A DNA stretch of 64,000 nucleotides from JAISGQ01 sp045604155 (GTDB lineage Bacteria > Bacillota > Clostridia > Oscillospirales > Acutalibacteraceae): assembly GCA_045604155.1 (NCBI GenBank), contig JAZUNN010000030.1, forward strand, positions 3,202-67,201. The letters run 5' to 3'. Position numbers and translations under genes: made by a program. Below the pieces are notes generated by a model, which saw only the letters and a list, made by a program, of their open reading frames with translations, was not told the DNA's origin and did no database searches. Within the stretch, counting starts at the first letter, position 1. Each line of letters opens with the position of its first letter. Below are positions 43,005-51,427 of this stretch, piece by piece.

Positions 43005-44795
43005 ATGAAAATAACAAATGATATCAGATATGTCGGCGTAAATGACCATAATGTTGACCTTTTCGAGGGTCAGTACATAGTCCCCAACGGCATGGCATAT
43101 AATTCCTACGTCATCATGGACGAGAAAATTGCCGTAATGGATACCGTTGACGCAAACTTCACCCATGAGTGGCTTGATAATCTTGAAAATGCCCTTGAGG
43201 GCAAAAAACCCGACTATCTAGTAGTCCAGCACATGGAGCCGGACCACTCTGCCAACATTGTAAACTTCGTCAAGGCTTACCCTGAGGCAAAGATCGTATC
43301 CTCCGCAAAGGCATTCGCCATGATGAAGAACTTCTTCGGTACAGAGTTTGAGGATAGAAGAATCGTTGTAGGCGAGGGAGATACCCTTAACCTGGGCAAG
43401 CACGTTCTCACATTTGTCACCGCTCCCATGGTTCACTGGCCCGAGGTTATCGTGACCTACGACAGCACCGACAAGGTTCTGTTCTCCGCTGACGGATTTG
43501 GCAAGTTCGGTGCACTGGACGTTGAAGAGGACTGGGCCTGCGAGGCTCGCCGCTACTACATCGGCATCGTCGGAAAGTACGGCGCACAGGTTCAGGCTCT
43601 GCTGAAAAAGGCCGCAGGTCTTGATATTGAGATAATCTGCCCCCTGCACGGTCCCGTTCTCACCGAGAATCTGGGCTACTATCTCAATCTCTATAATACA
43701 TGGTCCTCCTACCAGCCCGAAGAAGAGGGCATCGTGATTGCATATACCTCTGTTTATGGAAATACTAAAAAGGCAGTTATGCTCCTGGCTGAAAAGCTCA
43801 AGGCAATGGGCTGTCCCAAGGTTGTTGTAAACGACCTTGCAAGATGCGACATGGCAGAGGCTGTTGAGGATGCATTCCGCTACAGTAAGCTTGTACTTGC
43901 AACCACCACTTATAATGCGGATATCTTCCCCTTTATGCGCCAGTTTATAGACCACCTCACCGAGCGCAACTACAGCAACCGCACAGTCGCTCTAATTGAA
44001 AACGGAAGTTGGGCACCCATGGCTGCAAAGGTTATGCGAGGAATGCTTGAAAAGAGCAAAAATCTTACTTTTACCGATACCACAGTTAAGATTCTTTCCG
44101 CTCTCAATGATGAAAGCAGCGCACAGCTTGACTCTCTTGCTGAGGAGCTTTGCAGAGAGTATCTTGCACAGCAGGATTCCACCGCAAACAAGAATGACCT
44201 TTCCGCTCTGTTCAATATCGGCTACGGTCTGTATGTTGTAACCAGCAACGACGGCAAGAAGGACAACGGTCTTATCGTCAATACTGTTACTCAGGTAACC
44301 AACACCCCCAACAGAATCGCAGTTACCATCAACAAGGAAAACTACTCTCACCACATCATCAAGCAGACGGGAATCATGAACATCAACTGCCTGACTGAGG
44401 ATGCACCTTTCAAGGTGTTTGAGGCATTCGGATTCGTGAGCGGCAGAAATGTTGATAAGTTTGCCGATTGTGAGCCTCTCCGCTCGGATAACGGTCTTGC
44501 ATTCCTGCCCAGATATATCAACTCTTTCATGTCTCTCAAGGTTGAGCAGTATGTTGACCTCGGCACTCACGGTATGTTCATCTGCTCGGTAACCGAGGCA
44601 AGAGTCATCTCCGATAGAGAAACCATGACCTACACCTACTATCAGAACAACGTAAAACCCAAGCCCGAGACTGAGGGCAAGAAGGGTTATGTCTGCAAGA
44701 TATGCGGATATGTCTACGAGGGCGATACGCTGCCCGAAGATTTCGTATGTCCCCTCTGCAAGCACGGTGCATCCGATTTTGAGGAGATAAAATAA
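43005..44795 (+). CDS. Flavodiiron protein fused to flavin reductase and rubredoxin domains
   Basis: A 596-residue oxygen- or NO-reducing enzyme with four parts: a metallo-beta-lactamase-type diiron domain (1-250; HMEPDHSAN, HWPE, SADGFGKFG, CPLHGP supply the iron ligands), a flavodoxin domain (255-395; AYTSVYGNTKKAV binds FMN), a flavin-reductase-like domain (405-550) and a C-terminal rubredoxin (CKICGYVYEGD, CPLCKHG). Combining the reductase and rubredoxin with the diiron core gives a self-sufficient NAD(P)H-driven enzyme, as in other multi-domain flavodiiron proteins. The start at 43005 is ATG behind AGAGGTG. It is followed by superoxide reductase and rubredoxin genes. Confidence 0.93.
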   Translation: MKITNDIRYVGVNDHNVDLFEGQYIVPNGMAYNSYVIMDEKIAVMDTVDANFTHEWLDNLENALEGKKPDYLVVQHMEPDHSANIVNFVKAYPEAKIVSSAKAFAMMKNFFGTEFEDRRIVVGEGDTLNLGKHVLTFVTAPMVHWPEVIVTYDSTDKVLFSADGFGKFGALDVEEDWACEARRYYIGIVGKYGAQVQALLKKAAGLDIEIICPLHGPVLTENLGYYLNLYNTWSSYQPEEEGIVIAYTSVYGNTKKAVMLLAEKLKAMGCPKVVVNDLARCDMAEAVEDAFRYSKLVLATTTYNADIFPFMRQFIDHLTERNYSNRTVALIENGSWAPMAAKVMRGMLEKSKNLTFTDTTVKILSALNDESSAQLDSLAEELCREYLAQQDSTANKNDLSALFNIGYGLYVVTSNDGKKDNGLIVNTVTQVTNTPNRIAVTINKENYSHHIIKQTGIMNINCLTEDAPFKVFEAFGFVSGRNVDKFADCEPLRSDNGLAFLPRYINSFMSLKVEQYVDLGTHGMFICSVTEARVISDRETMTYTYYQNNVKPKPETEGKKGYVCKICGYVYEGDTLPEDFVCPLCKHGASDFEEIK

Positions 44796-44816
44796 AAATT
44801 AACGGAGGTAACTTCT

Positions 44817-45197
44817 ATGTGTGAAAACAGATTTTACGTTTGTGAGCATTGCGGAAATATCGTTGGTATGATCCACGATGCGGGCGTGCCTCTTATGTGC
44901 TGCGGTCAGAAAATGAAGCAGCTTGAGCCGGGTACAGTGGAAGCAAGTATCGAAAAGCATATCCCCGTAGTCACCGTTGACGGCGACAAGGTAAAGGTAG
45001 TCGTAGGCTCAGTTCTGCACCCCATGAGTCAGGAGCACAGCATTACATGGGTATATCTCCAGACCGACCGCGGCGGTCAGCGCAAGTGTTTGCCTGTTGA
45101 CGGTGCACCTGAGATCATCTTCGCACTGGCTGATGAAAAGCCCGTTGCAGTTTATGCTTACTGCAACCTCCACGGACTGTGGAAAGCTGAAATATAA
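44817..45197 (+). CDS. dfx: Desulfoferrodoxin-type superoxide reductase
   Basis: A 126-residue two-iron superoxide reductase. The N-terminal desulforedoxin part binds iron with CEHCG and MCCGQKM. The catalytic centre is formed by the histidines EKHIP, LHPM and EHSI and the CNLHG pair near the C-terminus. It reduces superoxide to peroxide without making oxygen, using electrons from rubredoxin. Its gene follows the flavodiiron gene by 21 bases and precedes a rubredoxin gene, so donor and enzyme are co-transcribed. Confidence 0.95.
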   Translation: MCENRFYVCEHCGNIVGMIHDAGVPLMCCGQKMKQLEPGTVEASIEKHIPVVTVDGDKVKVVVGSVLHPMSQEHSITWVYLQTDRGGQRKCLPVDGAPEIIFALADEKPVAVYAYCNLHGLWKAEI

Positions 45198-45220
45198 ATA
45201 AATTCAAGGAGGAAACAACA

Positions 45221-45379
45221 ATGAAAAAATATGTATGCGACGTATGCGGCTGGGAATATGATGAGGCTCTCGGCGATCCTGACAACGGCATCGCTCCCGG
45301 CACAAAGTTTGAAGATCTTCCCGAGGATTTTGTATGCCCTCTCTGCGGAGTAGGCAAGGATATGTTCTCCGAGGCTTGA
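45221..45379 (+). CDS. Rubredoxin
   Basis: A 52-residue one-iron electron carrier: CDVCGWEYDE and CPLCGVGKDMF are the two ligand pairs, and the central PEDFVCP is the family hallmark. The start follows AAGGAGG with 8 bases of spacing. It is the natural electron donor for the superoxide reductase encoded just upstream and possibly for the flavodiiron protein. Confidence 0.95.
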   Translation: MKKYVCDVCGWEYDEALGDPDNGIAPGTKFEDLPEDFVCPLCGVGKDMFSEA

Positions 45380-45393
45380 TTTTATAAGCAGGA

Positions 45394-45425
45394 AAAAGCA
45401 CACGGCTTTCGCCGTGTCCTTTTTG
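45394..45425 (+). terminator. Terminator of the oxygen-defence cluster
   Basis: ACACGGC, loop TTTC and GCCGTGT followed by CCTTTTT, about 20 bases after the rubredoxin stop. Confidence 0.8.
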
Positions 45426-45559
45426 TGTCCGAAGCCTCCCTCTGACGAGGGCGGCTTTGAAGGGGTTCTTTGACAGTCTGAAGCGACAGGAAACTGCCGC
45501 TCTTTTCATATGGAAAATCAGTAAATATTATGATACAATACAAGCAAAGGAGTGATTTT

Positions 45560-46312
45560 ATGGAAATGGTACTTCTTACCGCTCTCGGAGTCGGCGGAGC
45601 TACAATAATCGGCGCCGTTATCGGCTTTGTTTTCAAAAACATATCCCATAAATTCTCGGATATAGTCCTGTCCTTTGCGGCAGGAGTCATGCTCTCGGCG
45701 GCAGTGCTGGGACTTATCCTGCCCTCTCTTGAATACGGCGGAAAATTCGGGCTTATATACACCATTGCAGGCATATTTGCAGGTGCGTTGTGCCTCAATC
45801 TCATCGATAAGCTTGTACCCCATCTTCACAAAATGGTAGGCGCTGACACAGAGGAACACAAAAACTCAAATTTAAGCAAAGTCCTTCTGTTTGTCACCGC
45901 AATAGCAATACACAATCTTCCCGAGGGCATCGCCGCAGGTGTTGGCTTCGGCTCGGGAGATACCTCTCAGGCGCTTATAATCGCAGGCGGCATAGCCTTG
46001 CAGAATATCCCCGAGGGTATGGTCATAATCGGACCTATGCTCGCCGCAGGGGTAACTCCCCGAAAAACATTCATCTGCGCCATGATAACAGGCCTTGTTG
46101 AGGTTGTCGGTACGCTCATAGGCTACTTTGCCGTAAGCCTTGCATCGGCAATTCTGCCCTTTGCCCTTGCCTTTGCCGGCGGCACAATGCTTTATGTAAT
46201 AAGCGACGAAATGATACCCGAAACCCATGCTCACGGCAGTGAACGTGGCGCTACCTATGCGCTTTTAGTGGGTTTCTGCGTGATGCTCATAACAGATGTT
46301 CTTTTAGGATAA
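45560..46312 (+). CDS. ZIP-family divalent metal transporter
   Basis: A 250-residue, eight-helix membrane protein. The metal-transport helices IV and V carry HNLPEGIAAGVGFG and NIPEGMVIIGPML, the ZIP signatures. The His-containing variable loop is short (KLVPHLHK). Its likely role is uptake of zinc, iron or another divalent metal. The start at 45560 follows AAAGGAG; the in-frame start 30 bases earlier has no binding site. It has its own terminator and is not clearly linked to the rubredoxin gene upstream. Confidence 0.92.
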   Translation: MEMVLLTALGVGGATIIGAVIGFVFKNISHKFSDIVLSFAAGVMLSAAVLGLILPSLEYGGKFGLIYTIAGIFAGALCLNLIDKLVPHLHKMVGADTEEHKNSNLSKVLLFVTAIAIHNLPEGIAAGVGFGSGDTSQALIIAGGIALQNIPEGMVIIGPMLAAGVTPRKTFICAMITGLVEVVGTLIGYFAVSLASAILPFALAFAGGTMLYVISDEMIPETHAHGSERGATYALLVGFCVMLITDVLLG

Positions 46313-46317
46313 ACAAA

Positions 46318-46356
46318 AGACTTCCGAAAAAAGTTTTTCGGAAGTCTAATTTTTTA
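46318..46356 (+). terminator. Terminator of the ZIP transporter gene
   Basis: AGACTTCCGAAAAA pairs with TTTTTCGGAAGTCT, followed by AATTTTTTA. Confidence 0.88.
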
Positions 46357-46357
46357 C

Positions 46358-46388
46358 TTGACAAAGGATACTATGTGTCGTATAGTAT
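46358..46388 (+). promoter_or_regulatory. Promoter with overlapping PadR operator
   Basis: TTGACA (46358-46363) and TATAGT (46381-46386) with a 17-base spacer. A perfect inverted repeat, ATACTAT (46368-46374) and ATAGTAT (46382-46388) with a 7-base spacer, covers the -10. This places a dimer of the PadR protein encoded just downstream across the promoter, as expected for autorepression. Confidence 0.75.
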
Positions 46389-46408
46389 TGTGCGAAAGGA
46401 GGTATTGG

Positions 46409-46756
46409 ATGGATATACAGCTCAAACGAGGACTCCTTGAAGTATGTGTGCTGGCGGCAATCAAAGACACCGAATCCTACGGCTACAAGATAATCAAGGA
46501 CATAAGCCCTTATGTGGAGATTTCAGAATCCACTCTTTACCCTATACTGCGCAGACTTGAAGGTGCAGAAATGCTGACGGTCTATTCTGCTGAGCACAAC
46601 GGCAGACTGCGGAAATATTATCGGATTACTCCCGCAGGACTCAATAGGCTTGAGGAATTCAAAGAAGAATGGCGTGAGATAATGTCCATTTACGAGTTTA
46701 TTACGAGGGAGGAAAAAACAAATGAACAAACAGGAATTTCTGTCTGCACTGAGTGA
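46409..46756 (+). CDS. PadR-family transcriptional regulator
   Basis: A 115-residue winged-helix protein: LKRGLLEVCVLAAIKDTESYGYKI and ISESTLYPILRRLEGAEML are the PadR core, followed by a beta wing (GRLRKYYRITPAG) and the dimerising helix. The start at 46409 follows GGAGG. Its 3' end overlaps the next gene by 35 bases. PadR followed by DUF1700 and DUF4097 genes is a well-known Firmicutes arrangement, probably responding to membrane or cell-envelope stress. Confidence 0.92.
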   Translation: MDIQLKRGLLEVCVLAAIKDTESYGYKIIKDISPYVEISESTLYPILRRLEGAEMLTVYSAEHNGRLRKYYRITPAGLNRLEEFKEEWREIMSIYEFITREEKTNEQTGISVCTE

Positions 46757-47324
46757 TAAGCTCAGCGGGCTTTCTGAAGAAGACAAGAAAAAATCCATTG
46801 AATACTACAGCGAAATGATAGACGACAGGGTAGAGGACGGTCTGTCTGAGGATGAAGCTGTTGAGGCACTCGGCTCGGTTGATGAGATATCCTCACGCAT
46901 TCTTCTCGACACACCGCTGCCAAAGCTCGTAAAAGCAAAGGTAAAGCCTAAAAGAACCCTCCGTGTCTGGGAGATTATCCTCCTTGTCCTGGGATCACCT
47001 CTGTGGCTGAGTCTGCTGATTGCAGCTCTTGCTGTTGTCCTTGCAGTTTACATTGTCATCTGGACGGTGGCACTTGTTCTTTATGTCGTGGTGCTTTCAC
47101 TGGGAGTCAGTGCGATTGCCTGCTTCATCGGTGCTTTTGCCACATTCTGCTCAGGTCATATACCCGAAGGAATACTCTGCATCGGCGCTGCACTTATCTG
47201 TGCCGCTCTCGCAATACTGTTCTTCTGCGGTACGTTCTACGTGGTAAAGGGACTTGTTGCCCTCAGCAAACTGATTCTTCGAGGAATCAAGCACTGCTTA
47301 ATCGGAAAGGAAAATGCAAAATGA
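46722..47324 (+). CDS. DUF1700 (HAAS-type) membrane protein
   Basis: A 200-residue protein. Residues 1-65 are the cytoplasmic helical domain of the DUF1700/HAAS family (LSALSDKLSGLSEEDKKKSI, then DEAVEALGSVDEI). The remainder is four hydrophobic segments. It is thought to sense or transmit envelope signals to the PadR repressor. The gene overlaps padR at its start and the DUF4097 gene by ATGA at its end. Confidence 0.9.
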   Translation: MNKQEFLSALSDKLSGLSEEDKKKSIEYYSEMIDDRVEDGLSEDEAVEALGSVDEISSRILLDTPLPKLVKAKVKPKRTLRVWEIILLVLGSPLWLSLLIAALAVVLAVYIVIWTVALVLYVVVLSLGVSAIACFIGAFATFCSGHIPEGILCIGAALICAALAILFFCGTFYVVKGLVALSKLILRGIKHCLIGKENAK

Positions 47325-48337
47325 AAAAAATTGCTTTAATTGCTGTAATAATTCTTGCAGTCGGTCTTGTCATTACCGTCGTCGGTCTTGCTCTTCTGAA
47401 GTTCAACGTGATATCAATCGACACGCTTGACACCTTCACCACCACCTACAGCGAGTCTGATGCCTTTACAGATATCGAAGTAAAAGGCTCCGGCAGCGAG
47501 GTTATTCTCATCCCTTCTGAGGATGGCGAATGCAGGATAGTATGTACAGAAGCGGAAAACATCACCCACACCGTCAGAGTTACCGACGGCACTCTGTACA
47601 TTGAAAAGCACGACAATCGCAAATGGAACGAGCGTATCGGCATTTTCGTGGAGGATATGGTCATCGAGGTCTATCTTCCCGAAAGCGAATACAGCAATCT
47701 TAAAATCAAAAACAGCAGCGGAGGTATAAAAGTCAGAGAGGGCTTTACTTTCAAGGAAACCGACATAGAAAACACCAGCGGCTCTGTTGATTTCCGCTCC
47801 TGTGCAGGCAGTCTTGACATCAATGTTACCAGCGGCAGCATAAGACTTCAGGATGTTTCCGCCTCTGAAATCAGCCTCGAAACAACCAGCGGAAGCATCA
47901 AGGCAGAAAAAATCAGTGCAGCCACCGCCTTCGATGTTCATTCAACCAGCGGAAGCATCAAGATTGAGCGTGCAGTTTGCGGCGATATTGATATGTCTGC
48001 CTCCAGCGGCTCTGTAAATCTTACCGATGCAGAATGCAAAAATGTCACTGCAGAGTGTTCAAGCGGCTCCGTAAAACTCACCGATGTCGTTGCAGCAGGC
48101 GTAATGAAGGTCAAAACCTCCAGCGGCTCTGTAAAGCTCAACAACAGCGATGCTTCTGAAATTGAAATAAAAACTTCCAGCGGCTCTGTAAACGGCACAC
48201 TGCTGACCGGCAAGATGTTCGAAACCCACACCTCCAGCGGCTCTGTAAAGGTTCCTGCTTCGGAGGCAGGCAGCGGCACCTGCTCCATAAATACAAGCAG
48301 CGGCAGCATCAAGATTTCAATAGGCACCAAAGAATAA
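47321..48337 (+). CDS. DUF4097 beta-solenoid protein
   Basis: A 338-residue protein with an N-terminal membrane anchor (IALIAVIILAVGLVITVVGL) and an extracytoplasmic parallel beta solenoid made of about ten 20-residue turns built on SSGSVKL/TSGSIK units. This repeated motif is the hallmark of DUF4097 (putative adhesin-type) proteins, which accompany DUF1700 proteins. The start at 47321 overlaps the previous stop codon; a longer reading would run through the DUF1700 gene in another frame and is rejected. The repeats make the DNA here internally similar. Confidence 0.88.
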   Translation: MKKIALIAVIILAVGLVITVVGLALLKFNVISIDTLDTFTTTYSESDAFTDIEVKGSGSEVILIPSEDGECRIVCTEAENITHTVRVTDGTLYIEKHDNRKWNERIGIFVEDMVIEVYLPESEYSNLKIKNSSGGIKVREGFTFKETDIENTSGSVDFRSCAGSLDINVTSGSIRLQDVSASEISLETTSGSIKAEKISAATAFDVHSTSGSIKIERAVCGDIDMSASSGSVNLTDAECKNVTAECSSGSVKLTDVVAAGVMKVKTSSGSVKLNNSDASEIEIKTSSGSVNGTLLTGKMFETHTSSGSVKVPASEAGSGTCSINTSSGSIKISIGTKE

Positions 48338-48355
48338 CTGCTGAAAACATATAAT

Positions 48356-48390
48356 AAGCACCCCAAAAGTGTCTGACTTCCGGGGTGCTT
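48356..48390. terminator. Probable terminator between convergent genes
   Basis: AAGCACCCC and GGGGTGCTT enclose a 17-base loop; the stem is short and the T tract weak, so confidence is moderate. Confidence 0.55.
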
Positions 48391-48413
48391 ATCAATTTGT
48401 AAAATATTTTCCG

Positions 48414-49820
48414 TCAGCCAACTATGCCGGGGACCTCATAGCGAATACGCATTTTGGGTTCTTCCTCAAGAGTTGTGCGGTAGTTGTATGCCCAGTCCTC
48501 ATTTCCGTCCTCAACGTTGACCCCCTCAGCGGGAGGAGCGAAAACCTTCATTGTAAGGGTACAGGGACCATCAAGGGGTTTATCGAAGAATGCAGACATC
48601 ATATCGATTGTCTTTGTTTCAGGAGCCTTATAGAACCAGCGGCCGTTAAGTTCAACCATCAGACCGATCTTCTGTTCAACGGTCATTTCGCAGAATTCGG
48701 GATTGCCCTCGAAGTCGATGGAAATTGCAATTCCTTCTGCATCCTCACTGCCTCCCCAACGCATTGCTGCGGGGAAGGATACATCCTCACCCTCGGTCAT
48801 TTCGGGCATGAAGTAGGGATCGTGAAGCACTTCGTCACGGTACTGCTTCAGCATGGGCTGCTCGATGCCGACGCCCTTATTGTTGGGGTCTTCTATCTCA
48901 AGTCCCAGTCTGCCTCTGTCACGGAACTGATACATACTGATTGCCTTGAACCAGTCGATTTTGTTATCTCTCCAGTGATGTGCAAAGCGGACAACGGAAT
49001 CACCCTGCATACGTGGTCCTGTTACGTCACCGTCGGTGTTGAACTCAGCGGTGGTCATGGGCTTTGCTTCTCCTGCCAGCTCGCAGGCACGCTTGAATAC
49101 GGCTTCGTACTTTGCAACATTTTCGCTGACGGATTCCGCCTTGTATGAGCCGCCGCCGCATTCTGCAACGTCATAGGGCCAGCCGTAGTGGAGAGAAAGA
49201 TAGCAGTCACAGCTCCATATATCAGCCGCCTTGTAACAATCCTTGAAAGCCTCCTCCTGCTCGACCTTGCCGTCCTTTGTAGCCCAGCCGCCGCAGAAAA
49301 TGGTCTTTACATTGGGAGCTTCCTCTTTGATTATGTTTGCAAAACGTACAAAGAATGCGCCTACCTCAGGATAGGTAAATCTCTTGTTGTGGGTAAACCA
49401 CTGTCCGCAGCATTCGTGATTGATTCTTATCATCATCTGACCGAAGGGTCTGAGCTGTCTTGCTACTTCACGGAGCTCCTCATCGGAAAGAGAGCAGTCA
49501 ACGGTAAGGGTGAGGATAACATCCTGACCGTGACATCGGATATCACGCATCTGCTCAAAGGGCTGACCGTCTGCACCGTAGGGGAAATAGTCATCGTAGG
49601 GGTAATCCCACTGAAAAGTAACATTCATATCCCTGCAGGCTTCGGAAATACGTGCAGGCCACTGCTCATCGTGGGGATAGTAGGTATACATTATATTGAC
49701 CGCACGGTGAGGACGACCCAGCTTATGCAGGATATAGTCCTGATTTACGTATTCGGCACGCTCACTTCCGTCACCGAGGTCAAGTGCGCAGGGGGCTTTT
49801 CCCATGTAAAGCTTTTTCAT
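48414..49820 (-). CDS. Putative glycoside hydrolase of TIM-barrel type
   Basis: A 468-residue protein without a signal peptide. RINHECCGQWF near 140 and TTAEFNTDGD near 255 have the Asn/His-Glu and Glu patterns of the acid/base and nucleophile of clan GH-A retaining glycosidases (as in GH26/GH39-like enzymes), with WDYPYDDYFP and DIWSCDCYLSLHYGW as further aromatic sugar-binding-like segments. The last 130 residues form a beta domain. The exact family is not recognised. The start at 49820 follows AAAGGAG. The enzyme may act on oligosaccharides inside the cell, as the GH43 enzyme probably does. Confidence 0.6.
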   Translation of the reverse strand: MKKLYMGKAPCALDLGDGSERAEYVNQDYILHKLGRPHRAVNIMYTYYPHDEQWPARISEACRDMNVTFQWDYPYDDYFPYGADGQPFEQMRDIRCHGQDVILTLTVDCSLSDEELREVARQLRPFGQMMIRINHECCGQWFTHNKRFTYPEVGAFFVRFANIIKEEAPNVKTIFCGGWATKDGKVEQEEAFKDCYKAADIWSCDCYLSLHYGWPYDVAECGGGSYKAESVSENVAKYEAVFKRACELAGEAKPMTTAEFNTDGDVTGPRMQGDSVVRFAHHWRDNKIDWFKAISMYQFRDRGRLGLEIEDPNNKGVGIEQPMLKQYRDEVLHDPYFMPEMTEGEDVSFPAAMRWGGSEDAEGIAISIDFEGNPEFCEMTVEQKIGLMVELNGRWFYKAPETKTIDMMSAFFDKPLDGPCTLTMKVFAPPAEGVNVEDGNEDWAYNYRTTLEEEPKMRIRYEVPGIVG

Positions 49821-50037
49821 GGATTCAAACTCCTTTTTTACATATAAAAGAATAATTCCAGTTTCGCAGAGTTGTTTTATAACTCCTTTTATCATTGTAC
49901 TTAAAATTTCCTTTCAAGTCAATTCAAATAATCAAATTATGTGTTACAAATAGTTACGAAAGTCCCGATACCATTGATTTTATTTCATAAAGATTTATAA
50001 TTGTCTCGAAGAGTTATGGCTGAAAGAAGGAAAAATC

Positions 50038-50826
50038 TTGAATATTTTCGAGAAGATTATATATGTGCTTCAGGCGGAAATGACCACCCCCTCAATGTAT
50101 GGCTGGTTCCACATCATGTGGCTTTTCATAACCGCAGCCGCAGTTTTTCTCCTTTGCCGATTCGGGAAAAATGCAGAAGGAAAAAATCTTGACAGAATAC
50201 TTCGTGTTTTCGCTCTTATCTGCATTACACTTGAAATCTATAAACAGCTTGTCTTTTCTTTCAATTACGAAGCAGGCTGCGTCACCTGGGATTTTGAATG
50301 GTACGCATTCCCCTTCCAGTTCTGCTCAACACCTATGTACATCGCCCTTATTGCCGGTTTCCTCAAAGAAGGCAAGCTCAAGAACGCACTTCTTACATAT
50401 CTCGGCACCTTCGGGCTTCTTGCAGGTATCCTTGTAATGGCACTTCCTACAAATGTATTTATCGGCATGATCGGAATAAATATCCAGACTATGGTTCATC
50501 ACGGCGGTCAGCTTGCAATAGGACTCTATCTGCTTCTCTGCCGAAAATTTTCTTTCTCCCGTTCCTCTATTATCTCTGCATCTCTTGTTTTTATAGTCAT
50601 GCTTGCCTTTGCTTCTGCCATGAATGTAACTGCAGAGCTTACAAATCTTAAGGAAAGCTTCAATATGTTCTATATCCGATACGGAAAGAATCCGTCTCTT
50701 CCCGTATACGATTCCCTTTACCCTGAAATTCTTCCCTATCCCGTATTTCTTCTCCTTTACATCATCCCCTTTGTGGGTGTTTCCTGGGGAATATTTGAAT
50801 TACGCAGAGCCTTCGACAAAAAGTAA
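50038..50826 (+). CDS. YwaF-like integral membrane protein
   Basis: A 262-residue protein with about seven membrane helices. WFHIMWLFITAAAVFLLCRF, FPFQFCSTPMYIALIAGFL and TMVHHGGQLAIGLYLLL match the YwaF/TIGR02206 family (TMEM164-like), whose conserved C-S-T-P and HH residues are present. The likely start is the TTG at 50038, 7 bases after AAGAAGG; the first in-frame ATG (50080) has no binding site. The biochemical role of the bacterial family is not established. Confidence 0.75.
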   Translation: MNIFEKIIYVLQAEMTTPSMYGWFHIMWLFITAAAVFLLCRFGKNAEGKNLDRILRVFALICITLEIYKQLVFSFNYEAGCVTWDFEWYAFPFQFCSTPMYIALIAGFLKEGKLKNALLTYLGTFGLLAGILVMALPTNVFIGMIGINIQTMVHHGGQLAIGLYLLLCRKFSFSRSSIISASLVFIVMLAFASAMNVTAELTNLKESFNMFYIRYGKNPSLPVYDSLYPEILPYPVFLLLYIIPFVGVSWGIFELRRAFDKK

Positions 50827-50830
50827 AACG

Positions 50831-50873
50831 TTTTCCGTGAGCACCATTTCCCGGCACTCACGGAAAATTTTTT
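50831..50873 (+). terminator. Terminator of the YwaF-like gene
   Basis: TTTTCCGTGAG and CTCACGGAAAA with a 15-base loop, then TTTTTTA. Confidence 0.8.
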
Positions 50874-50941
50874 ATTTATTTTAAATTATGTGAGCAAAAA
50901 CAGATTTCTTATGTGTTTTATTTCTGAAAGGAGGTCAGAAG

Positions 50942-51427
50942 ATGAACGGCACAATGAGTGAAAAAGTGTATCTGGAATACTGCATCAACACCTATTCCTC
51001 GTCCATGATGCGTGCAGCATACAGCATCCTTGGAAACCGCAGTGAGGCAGAGGATGCAGTGCAGGACACATTCATAAAGCTCTACACCCAGAAGCCCGAT
51101 TTCGCAAACCCTGAGCACGAAAAGGCATGGCTTCTCAGAGTCGTCATCAATCAGGCAAAAAACCAGCTTCGCCGCACACGCAGAGTATGTGATTTTGAAG
51201 AGAGTATAATCGGGATAGTATTTGAAAACGATAACCAGCGTGCAGTTTACGAAGCGGTCCGCACCCTTGATGAAAAATACCGCATAGTCGTTCATCTCCA
51301 TTTTTTCGAGGGCTATAAAATAAAGGAAATCTCAGAGCTTTTATCCATACCCTCATCAACCGTCGGCACACGGCTTGAGCGAGCAAAGGCACAGCTGCGC
51401 AAACTTCTTGAAAGGGAGGGGATATAA
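50942..51427 (+). CDS. ECF-type RNA polymerase sigma factor
   Basis: A 161-residue sigma-70 family protein. Region 2 is at 10-75 (MRAAYSILGNRSEAEDAVQD, HEKAWLLRVVINQAKNQLRR) and region 4 at 105-158 (YRIVVHLHFFEGYKIKEISE, STVGTRLERAKAQLRK). It starts behind AAAGGAGG. The gene shares a base with the anti-sigma-like gene that follows (TAATGA), a tight coupling typical of sigma/anti-sigma pairs. Confidence 0.92.
   Translation: MNGTMSEKVYLEYCINTYSSSMMRAAYSILGNRSEAEDAVQDTFIKLYTQKPDFANPEHEKAWLLRVVINQAKNQLRRTRRVCDFEESIIGIVFENDNQRAVYEAVRTLDEKYRIVVHLHFFEGYKIKEISELLSIPSSTVGTRLERAKAQLRKLLEREGI

Noticed and set aside
47003..47320. N-terminal extension of the DUF4097 gene
   Set aside because: The extension is an out-of-frame reading of the DUF1700 gene; the ATG at 47321 overlaps the stop codon and starts a proper membrane anchor.
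48369..49148. Long open frame of 259 codons on the plus strand
   Set aside because: It lies wholly opposite the glycosidase-like gene, has no ribosome binding site and an amino-acid makeup rich in Cys and His as expected for antisense reading.
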